64,000 bases of DNA. It comes from Verpa conica. Its lineage: Eukaryota > Ascomycota > Pezizomycetes > Pezizales > Morchellaceae. The first letter of the stretch is position 1, and the number at the start of each line of letters is the position of its first letter. The stretch covers positions 124,001-188,000 of the forward strand of contig JAUFSD010000009.1 of the NCBI GenBank assembly GCA_033030425.1. The letters run 5' to 3'. Made by a program: the position numbers and the translations under genes. The notes under the pieces are model-generated. The model had not been told where the DNA came from. It saw nothing but the letters and a program-made list of their open reading frames with translations, and did no database searches. Positions 56,348 to 64,000 of the stretch are shown here, piece by piece.

Positions 56348-57446
56348 GTGGGGAAAATGAGATAAAAAGTGCAGATGGATTAGGATAGGTCTTGGCGAGG
56401 GAACGTAATCGAAGGTAGTGACTTAGACTGGGGGGTAGTTCTACAATTTGTTGAATTATACGTAAAATGCCTAATAGAAAGAGAGACCAGTCTATAGGTC
56501 TTTATATAAAAGACTACCCTTATGTGGGTGAAATCCTCAGATCCATATGTCAACTAAGGCAGTGCACCGGCAATACCATTATCGGTTCAGGGAGATGGAG
56601 AGCCTGGAGGACGGGGAAGCGGCGATTTTAGAGAGGAGGTAGCACTACGGAGTCGTAATAACAAAATTGATTATGAGGGCAAGAGCAATGATGGGCAATT
56701 CCTTCCAGCTAGAAGCACAAGTCTCAGAAGCACTATTCCTACACTCTATACTAGTCTCGTGATGAAATCGAGGTAACCATGGCATATTAAAGAAACCTTG
56801 CCCCTATCTTTTTTCACGATCGGTATTTGAAACGGTTGCTTGAGTAACTACAATGGCTCTCTTGAGAGTTCCTACATAATACTCTCTATTGTGCTCCCGG
56901 CGGAGGACTGGAGTATTTGGTATCACGTGTAACTTTATCTATATAGAATTAGCTATTTGAATGATCGGTAGTTTATTGCACCTGAGCCCTACAGCGTGAC
57001 AGCGTGGTTATAAGAACTGGTCTCGTTCTTTGGACCTATCGAAGATGCCGAGGTACTAAACTACTGTATGTAGTTACCCCGTGCCTACTAGAGTTACAAA
57101 ACACCCCTAACCCTTCCAAGCTTACTCCCAATACAAGTCTCTGTAGTAGAGGGAAAGGAGACTCAAGTTATGAGAGGCAGGAATGCAAGACAGCCGTTGA
57201 ATGCCAGTGTGCCCTCCTGCCCAGTCTTTTAGCGACCCTCCAAGTTCGTCATGCTGCATATGTCTTGGCACTGCCGGAAATCTTGGAACCCTAGAAACAA
57301 AAACCTCCATCTGTCCTGTGCCGTCCTTGTGATAAGGTCCCCTCTTCTTCCTCTTCTTCTCCCCCTCACCCTCTACACACGCATCTTCTTTATCATTTCT
57401 GCTCTATCCCTCCTGCCTTCATCTTCAGGCTGGTCTAAACGTGAGA
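56348..57446. other. Intergenic, no gene seen
   Basis: Holds the promoter region of the plus-strand phosphotransferase gene, including a pyrimidine-rich leader (CTTCTTC/CCCCTC) near 57,340-57,425. No credible frame. Confidence 0.5.
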
Positions 57447-59081
57447 ATGTATATCCGCCAGTCGAAACTTCGGAACTTGAAGGAGTACCAGTACTCCGGT
57501 GTAGATCACTCTTTGGTCTCGCGGTACATACTGAAGCCGTTCTACACAAATGTCTTTATACACGTGTTTCCAATGTGGATGGCGTATGTTTCCTTCTGCT
57601 GTTCTCCCCCGCTGCTTCCCCGGTCCTCGCTGACATTGATACCCGAAGGCCAAATCTTGTATGATTGCCTTCTCCATCGCTCGCTTAACCCGCTATGGGA
57701 CATGTGCTGATTGCTAGATGGATAGATTACGCTCTCGGGGTTTTCTTTCGTAATTGTTAATCTCCTTACACTGCTCTGGTATAATCCGACCCTAGACAAG
57801 GATTGTCCTGGATGGGTGTACATGAGCTGGGCCATCGGATTGTTCCTGTACCAGACTTTTGATGCCTGTGATGGAGCCCAGGCGAGGAGAACTAGGCAGA
57901 GTGGGCCGTTGGGCGAGTTGTTTGATCATGGTAAGTATCCTTGGTTTTTTTGGATAGCGATCTTTGTCTGTTAGAGTTGGTGCTAATATACCGGATAGGT
58001 GTTGATGCAATGAACACAACCCTTGAGGTTGTCATATTTGCTGGTGTCATGAACCTTGGGCAGACTTGGGCAACGCTGGCTACATTGTTCGCGTCTCTTT
58101 GCGCGTTTTACCTGACAACCTGGGAGGAATACTACACCGGGACCCTCTATCTCGGTATTGTGTCTGGTCCTGTCGAGGGCGTTTTGACTCTGTGTGCCAT
58201 CTATGCGACAACCGCCTTTGTGGGTGGGAGCTTCTGGCAGAAGCCGATGCTGCAAACTCTAGGGTTGCCGCAACCGGGATTCTTACCCGAGTTTTTGAGA
58301 GATATGCAGTTTAACCATTGGTATCTGGTATATGGAGGGATTATGCTCTCTTTCAATATTTTCCAAAGGTAGTGACTTTCTTATTTCCATCACGCTTAAA
58401 ATGAATACCCCAGGGCGGAGGATTAAAATATTTTTAACCCCGAGGTCTCGATGAAGACTAAAAAAGCAACACAACTCTAATTTTTTCATGACGCCCCCTC
58501 ATTAACTCTTTTCAACCTTTCCCTTCAAATTCTGATGCAGTCGATATTAACTCTTGAAACAAAATAGTTCCCAAAACGTCATTCGTGCCCGACGCGCTAA
58601 AGACCTCAGTGTCTTCCCCGCTCTTGCTGGCCTCGCCCCTTTCTTTGTGACTTGGGCCACAATTCCCGTCTGGTGCTACCTCCGCCCCGAAATCCTCAAT
58701 GAGCATCTCCTGCCATTCATGTTCTTTATCGGCGCCTCTTTTGCCTACCAAGTTGGTCTCATTATTGTCGCACATCTTACAAAGAGCCCGTACCCATACC
58801 TCAACATCCTCTCGATTCCTATCCTTGCAGGAACCCTTGACGCATTGGGCCCATTCTTGCAGGAGAAGTTTGGGAAGGATGTTCTTGGATGGCCAAGTGC
58901 GTTAGGAGGCGGACCATATGCAGTAGCGTATGTGTTTGGCTGCCTTGGGTTGAGTGTTGGGGTTTATGGAAGCTTTGTGGTTGATGTTATCACCAATATT
59001 TGCGATTACCTTGATATTTGGTGTTTGACGATCAAGCATCCTTTTGACCCAAGAGAGGAGAAGCCTCTGAAGGCACATTAA
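57447..59081 (+). CDS. Choline/ethanolamine phosphotransferase (Cpt1/Ept1 type)
   Basis: Five exons: 57,447-57,583; 57,649-57,658 (10 nt); 57,726-57,930; 57,999-58,368; 58,568-59,081; 411 residues, similar to yeast Cpt1/Ept1 (about 390). It transfers phosphocholine or phosphoethanolamine from the CDP form to diacylglycerol in the ER, the last step of the Kennedy pathway. The catalytic motif DG-x2-AR-x8-G-x3-D-x3-D is complete (D98, G99, A102, R103, G112, D116, D120). The N-terminal LKEYQYSGVDHSLVSRYILKPFY is typical. Seven or more membrane spans follow. The microexon encodes only the PNL of the conserved PNLITLSGF and has the GCTGAC branch site just upstream. Sequence does not separate choline from ethanolamine preference. 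A second CDP-alcohol phosphotransferase lies 0.9 kb downstream. Confidence 0.93.
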
Positions 59082-59331
59082 GGGGGATATATATCGTGGC
59101 AGGGGGGTATTTTTTATTTTTTTATTTCATTTAGGGTTAGCATATAGCGGGAGTAGTTTTGGTTCTTTTAGGGGTATGATGCAACGAGATGATATGACAA
59201 AGTATACGAGGGGGGTTTGTATGGGATATGATAAAGATAGTTACGAGAGAGAGGGGGGATACGGGATACGATAAATATGGTTAATGTGATGGTATAAGAG
59301 TCTTTAGAGTAGGAGATAATATCACAATATT

Positions 59332-59606
59332 CTACCTAATATAGTTGTTTCCCTGCCGCCAGACCAGGGCTTGTCTTGTCGACCCTCGTTTACTGAGCAG
59401 ATAAGCGTCGTCTCCCATGGGCAAATCGTCAATAGAAATCTCTTGGCCGTATGGAGCCGCGTCATCAGTAATATGCATACCCGGGTGTAAATAGGGACCC
59501 GTCTCTGGGCACCTCTGTTTGGTGTTTGGGTCTCTGGGCGTTCGGGACCTGTGCACATGGCGTGCGTGGCTTTGGCAGACTTGTGGCTGTTTTGGGATGT
59601 GATGTC
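59332..59606 (-). CDS. Small conserved-looking acidic protein, start unresolved
   Basis: The frame ending at 59,332 encodes PYLHPGMHITDDAAPYGQE, then ISIDDLPMGDDAYLLSKRG and RQALVWRQGN. It is balanced in composition and unlike its shadow frames, so it is likely real. An ATG at 59,606 in another frame (MTSHPKTATSLPKPRTP...) would be a natural start, but joining them needs a very short intron or a frame change that I cannot place with confidence. Function unknown. It sits antisense between two phospholipid-synthesis genes. Confidence 0.4.
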
Positions 59607-59727
59607 ATGCGGCTGATGTAGAATAGAGTATAGAGTGGAGACACAAGGAGAGGCTGAGACAGGGGATGGAGTGAGTTAGGAAGGCTTCTGGCACATTCGC
59701 CATCCACCCCGGAATATCAACGGTCCG

Positions 59728-59814
59728 AGGGGGGTAGGGGTAGGGTAGGAGTAGGGTAGGGGATAGGAGGAGGAGGGGAGGGAGGGTAGGGAGGGTAGGG
59801 GATAGGAGGAGGGC
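59728..59814 (+). repeat. G-rich tract with G-quadruplex potential
   Basis: Almost entirely runs of two to six G separated by TA, A or GA, for example repeated 'gggtagg' and 'ggataggagg'. It ends about 180 bp before the phosphatidylinositol synthase ATG, in its probable promoter. Confidence 0.8.
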
Positions 59815-59995
59815 GGACAGACAGGCAGTGCCATCGGGCAGCGGTTCACAAAGTTCCGGGAGTGGCTACATATATGAGTACTATATGTACCTGTCTGTAG
59901 TTATCTTACATCTCCACTCTCACCCTCTCATCCTCTCTCACTCTCTCAAACCCCCCATCTACACTCTACACTCTCTACCCGTCACATCCATCGCC

Positions 59996-60781
59996 ATGGC
60001 TTCCAAACCAAACGGTCTCGCTCCTAAGCCGGAAAACATATTCATGTTTATCCCTAACCTAATCGGTATTTCCATCTAACTCCCTCCTCTTGGTCACACC
60101 ACTAACATACAACCCCCCTCTAGGTTACTCCCGTATCATCCTCGCTGGTGCTTCCCTCTATTTCATGTCATATCACCCCCACTACTGCACCCTCCTCTAC
60201 GGCGTCTCTTGTCTCCTCGATGCTCTCGACGGCTATGCCGCCCGTAAATTCAACCAGTCCACAAAGTTCGGCGCAGTACTGGACATGGTGACGGACCGCT
60301 GCACAACAGCGTGTCTACTATGTTTTCTGAGCAGCGCGTATACAAAGTGGGCCATCTTGTTCCAGGGTCTCATTAGTCTGGATCTGGCGAGTCATTATAT
60401 GCACATGTATGCAAGTCTCGACAGGGGCGCGACCAGTCACAAGAAGGTGGAGAAGAAGAGGAGTCGTATCTTGAATCTTTATTATTCAAACAATGTATGA
60501 TTCTCTCTGTGTGTGTTGGAGTATGTGTAGAGCTAACAGCTGTGTAGAAAGTGTTGTTTACATTTTGCGCCGCGAATGAAATCTTCTTTCTTGCAATGTA
60601 TTTATTGTCTTTCCCGCAGTTTCAGGGTGAGGTGAGCTGGCCGTGGGTTGTTGCGGCCATCACGCTCCCGGTTTGTGCGGCGAAGCAGTGGATCAATGTT
60701 GTTCAGATGATCAAGGCGGCGATATCGCTTGCGGAGGGGGATATGGAGCTGAGGGCGAAGGCTGCCGGGAAAGAGTTGTAG
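59996..60781 (+). CDS. PIS1: Phosphatidylinositol synthase
   Basis: Three exons: 59,996-60,065; 60,124-60,494; 60,548-60,781; 224 residues (yeast Pis1 220). Both introns have CTAAC branch sites and matching phases. It makes phosphatidylinositol from CDP-diacylglycerol and myo-inositol in the ER. The CDP-alcohol phosphatidyltransferase motif is complete: D59, G60, A63, R64, G73, D77, D81. The family blocks ENIFMFIPNLIGYSRI, the LDLASHYMHMYASL segment and SRILNLYY are present, as is VCAAKQWINVVQMIKA at the end. Several membrane spans are visible. It lies downstream of the phosphotransferase gene on the same strand, with a G-rich tract in the promoter. Confidence 0.95.
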
Positions 60782-61357
60782 TTGGCTGTGGGGTGAGGGT
60801 GACCAAAGTGGTTAGGAGGTAGGATTACCGGAGAAGTTGGGATTGGAGAATGTGGTCAAGTGTTACAAATGGAAAAGTATACTTATGGGGGATTAGAACG
60901 GTTGGGCTGGTATTATTTCTTTGGGGTCTTATTCTTAGGGTTATTAATTCTTTTCCTCTTTCTGTTTCTTTTATATCACTAGGGAGAAAAATAGCTGGCG
61001 TTCTTTGCGTTTGAGCTCGGGCCTGTATTTGTGTCTCTTGTGCTCGGGTGGGGGTTTTTTAGTCATCGTACGTATCACTTGTTTTTGGACTTGTGTAGAG
61101 TGCGCTGATGAGAAGTTTAGGTATAATAAATAATTATTCCCCAAGAATGTTTGAGCTTATCGAGTGTAAAAGTGGCAGTGAGAAGAACACGGCCAATCAA
61201 CACTGAAGACACGTCTAACCTCACAGCTTTATTAAATAATAAAAACACCAATGCCACAGCTACCAATCACGAGCTATTATACTAAACACAACATTAGAAA
61301 CGAAAAGCTATAACCATACACAATTTCAATTTGAGCTCCATTTCACACGCAGTATTT
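60782..61357. other. Convergent intergenic region
   Basis: Between the 3' ends of phosphatidylinositol synthase (+) and the Kex2-repeat precursor (-). No gene seen. Confidence 0.55.
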
Positions 61358-62563
61358 CTATTTTCCGTTTCTGTTTTCAACTGCCCCAGTGACACTCTTA
61401 AACAACTCTATCGTCGACTCCAACCCCGCCGCACCCTCGACAACATCCTTCACCGGCAACGCATCCAATCCAAGCGGATCTCTCTTATCCAATGCCTCCT
61501 TCGGGCTCTTGACCTTACCAGGAGGGAACTTGGTGTTCTTGATCTTGACCTTCCTCTCCGCCTTGTCTTGTGCCTTATTCAGCTCACCATCAACCTTGGA
61601 TTTATTTGCCTCACGCAGTCCCGAGCGGAAATCACCCTCTACAGGAGCAGCCTCAGGAATAGCTTCACGCTTTGATGTAACACCACGGATATCCGCAACA
61701 ATGGCGACCATCTTCTTGACCTGGTCGAGAGGGAGCTCAGCGCGCTTGGTTTTCGGTGTAATACCGATGAGGAGATCACCGACGACTGGGAGAGATTTGA
61801 CAGGATCGGTGAGTTGACGCTTCCCATTGGGGTTTCCAACAGCTTTGAGGAGAGTCCCTGCCACCGCTGGGAGCTCACCAAGGGCTTCGAATGCAGGATC
61901 ACGCTTCGCTTTCCCGCCGCCAAGACCACCGAGAAGACTACCGAGTGGCAGAAGTGATGTAAGGGATTCGATTTGCCGCTTCACCTTCCCACCCAGGCCG
62001 AGACCTCCGACAAGAGGAAGAGACTTGAGAATATCGAGTTGTCTCTTCACCTTGCTATTTTGACCAAGATTGATGACACCATTCGAGCCCATATCCGGGA
62101 GATTCTCAAGTTTCGGATACAACTGTCTCCTCGTCTTGCCTACTCCACCCAACACACTCCCCAGAATCGGAAGTCCCGCAAGGGCCTCCACAAGCGGGGA
62201 CCGTTTCCCAACCTCGAGATCTCTCGCTCCTATCCCACCAGTAGCACCCGCGAGGGAGCCAACCAGGGGGAGCGATGAGAGGGCTTGTGTTGCTTGACCA
62301 ACCCCGGCCATGGCTGCATTCATGCCGGTTTTCATACCGTCTTCTGCGTTGATCTTTGGTGGCTTTGCTTGTGCTTGGAGAGCGGGGTCGATTGGTTCTG
62401 CTGCGGTTGTGGGGACAGCGGCGGCGTCTGTGGGGGCTGGGAGCGTGGGGGAGGGGGAGACGTTGAGTCTTTCGATCTGCTCGTTGCCTTCTTGTGGGAT
62501 TGGGGAGGAGAAGACTGGGGTGAGAGTGGCAAGGAGGAGTAGTATGGTGGTGGGGGAACGCAT
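61358..62563 (-). CDS. Secreted Kex2-processed repeat precursor (KEP type)
   Basis: A single exon, 401 residues from the ATG at 62,563. Residues 1-19 (MRSPTTILLLLATLTPVFS) are a signal peptide. Dibasic sites, mostly of the form KxKR, end at 121, 146 (RR), 174, 196, 221, 249, 274, 299 and 361. They cut residues 122-299 into seven segments of 22-28 residues. Most segments share a hydrophobic core such as SLPLVGGLGLGG, GLPILGSVLGG, LLPLGSLLGGLGG and SLPVVGDLLIG; a related SLPLVGSLAG lies before the first site. Four segments begin with Gln after the cut. The end part (300-401) is Lys-rich and less repetitive. This layout matches fungal Kex2-processed repeat proteins, the class that includes repellent and mating-pheromone precursors and ustiloxin-type RiPP precursors. 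The product's role is unknown. No tailoring gene is seen nearby. Confidence 0.85.
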   Translation of the reverse strand: MRSPTTILLLLATLTPVFSSPIPQEGNEQIERLNVSPSPTLPAPTDAAAVPTTAAEPIDPALQAQAKPPKINAEDGMKTGMNAAMAGVGQATQALSSLPLVGSLAGATGGIGARDLEVGKRSPLVEALAGLPILGSVLGGVGKTRRQLYPKLENLPDMGSNGVINLGQNSKVKRQLDILKSLPLVGGLGLGGKVKRQIESLTSLLPLGSLLGGLGGGKAKRDPAFEALGELPAVAGTLLKAVGNPNGKRQLTDPVKSLPVVGDLLIGITPKTKRAELPLDQVKKMVAIVADIRGVTSKREAIPEAAPVEGDFRSGLREANKSKVDGELNKAQDKAERKVKIKNTKFPPGKVKSPKEALDKRDPLGLDALPVKDVVEGAAGLESTIELFKSVTGAVENRNGK

Positions 62564-64000
62564 GATTGCGGATTAGGGGGAGGGGAGTTGTAGAGAACGC
62601 GAAGTGGAGTTAAAAGAGTGTGGTGTAGTTGGAAAAGAGTGTATGGGAGGTTATGTGGTAGTGTCTTGAAGGAGAAGATATAGAAGTAGAAGGGAGGGAG
62701 GGAAAGACGGAGGGGATATAGGCCAGCTCCAGGAGCAGGCGACTGGGGTTTTGTTGGACAGTTGGCGGTGGGTGAAAGAGGTACACGGAGGGAGAAAAGA
62801 CCGAAATTAAGGCGATCGCGGTGGTGTTATATGTAAGGAGAGGAATGCATTTATGTAGGGGGGAGGGTAGAAATTAAGGAACGTGTTGGGGAATGAAGGG
62901 TGAAATTATCATTGACCTCCTTGCATCCGAGGGTGGGTAAATGGGACCGGGGAGTATTTTTTTTTTTTTTCCTGGAATGATGTGAATGCTGATGTAAGGT
63001 GTACCTGCGTTCGACTCGGAAGTAAGGGGTGTCAATGATATTTGAAATTTCGGGGAGTTTCCTAAGGCGGTGGGTATGGGGTTCGTAATTGGTAGAGTGA
63101 TCTCATAGCTAGAGTACTGGTACAAGTAGAAGTATACGATACGCTAGGTTGAATCGGTGTTCGAAGATCACTTGGAGTATTTATTAGGACAAGTCTCGCA
63201 TAGTTGTACCTGAGTAGTCTGTGTTTCAACTGTATTCTGGTAAACTTTGATTCTACTCATTTATGTATGTCTCAGATCGCTTATGCTTATGAGTACGCTG
63301 ATTCGATCCATCCCTTTGCATAACTACAATAGTTACCACTAAACCCCCCCTCCATCCATCCAATCGCATCTCCTCAGCCAACCAACCACCTCTATCACCA
63401 AACATCACGACCCATAAACACTCCATCCACCCCAGCCACTACGCCACCCCAACACCTTATGAAATCCAAGCAACGAGAATACCGACACCCTACGGATAAA
63501 GTCACATCAGTCCTTCCCACCCTTGAGAAACTAATATCGAAGCAAAAACAACGGTGGTGGTGGGGGAGTAGAGCATCTCTAATATTACCGAGAGACTATT
63601 GTTTTTCGCAGGTTGATTCTCAATGAAGTATAGTGAGTATTTTTGCGACAAAAAAGTACATTCACTATTTAATCGATATTTACCGAGACCCGTAAAGATG
63701 AGATTATTTATGTGTATATATTGCACACCGTTGTATTGGGGGGGGATGGGGCTTTTTACCGGTTCAATGCGTTGCTTTGGGGGGGTGTTAGTTGGGGAGG
63801 TGGGGGTTCGGTAGTGTAGGTACATTATATCGAAAGTGGTCTTTATGGTGGATTGTAGGAATTGCGGATAGGTCTAGAGGATGGGAGTTGGTGGGTATCT
63901 TTGCGGGATGGGAGTGGTAGAGTTTGTAGGGGTTGTGTAGTATCCTAGGGATAGGTTTTTCTTTTCTTTTTCTTTCTCATTGATTAAAAGAGTTATTGGG
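62564..64000. other. Promoter side and intergenic DNA to window end
   Basis: Contains the upstream region of the Kex2-repeat precursor, purine-rich near 62,690-62,880, with a 14-base T run near 62,956. A CCATCC/CATCAC-rich stretch lies near 63,345-63,440 and G-runs occur near 63,735-63,800. Only short frames without features. Confidence 0.5.

Noticed and set aside
59728..59814. Internal telomere repeat array
   Set aside because: The units are irregular (GGGTAGG, GGATAGG) and not a TTAGGG array.
61389..62576. Several plus-strand ORFs opposite the Kex2-repeat precursor
   Set aside because: They are shadows; only the minus-strand frame has a signal peptide, ordered dibasic sites and an unbroken 401 codons.
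1..64000. CRISPR arrays or bacterial operons
   Set aside because: No regularly spaced identical repeats with unique spacers; genes are spliced and eukaryotic.

Overview
The window looks like nuclear DNA of a filamentous ascomycete, probably a Pezizales (truffle/morel-like) fungus. Protein-coding genes carry short introns (45-200 nt) with GT...AG ends and CTAAC/GCTGAC branch sites. The gene content is fungal: a DUF6601-type membrane protein, an Ssz1-type Hsp70, a Tea1/KelA-type kelch polarity protein, a fungal NIPSNAP, a Cpt1/Ept1 enzyme and a Pis1 enzyme. The order is inferred from the mix of H-type lectins, a kinase with a long C-terminal extension, PD-(D/E)XK relics and heavy repeat content; no species can be named from sequence reading alone.

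Layout. Positions 1-25,900 are an AT-rich, repeat-laden compartment. It holds one intact DUF6601 gene, miniature inverted-repeat elements, decayed repeat copies, a decayed PD-(D/E)XK nuclease-like gene, and a complete, apparently young Ty3/Gypsy-like LTR retrotransposon (12,672-20,400, minus strand). The retrotransposon has identical 142-bp LTRs and a 4-bp GTAC target duplication, and it splits an older open frame. A Ser/Thr kinase gene (21,893-24,676) lies between two decayed direct repeats and carries one frameshift.

From 26,000 on the window is a gene-bearing compartment. In order: NIPSNAP (-), a PNPOx-like flavin-fold protein (+), a Ser/Thr-rich GPI-type surface protein (-), a nine-exon zinc alcohol/formaldehyde dehydrogenase (-), Ssz1 (-), the kelch/coiled-coil polarity protein (+), two tandem H-type lectin genes (-), an F-box-like gene (+), a lysine-rich SAP-like protein (-), a decayed GH5 glycoside hydrolase (-), a choline/ethanolamine phosphotransferase (+), a small acidic protein (-), phosphatidylinositol synthase (+), and a secreted precursor studded with Kex2-type KR sites (-).

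How things fit together. The two CDP-alcohol phosphotransferases (57,447-59,081 and 59,996-60,781) are neighbours on one strand and catalyse parallel branches of ER phospholipid synthesis. The most unusual items are the Kex2-repeat precursor at 61,358-62,563 (a candidate source of several secreted hydrophobic peptides) and the retrotransposon's expression signals: an in-phase G GGA AAA slippery site, a 5-nt spacer and a 9-bp stem at the gag-pol junction, and a gag frame that opens inside the LTR and runs through the primer-binding site. Gene models were spliced by eye; junctions with matching phase and branch sites are trusted most.
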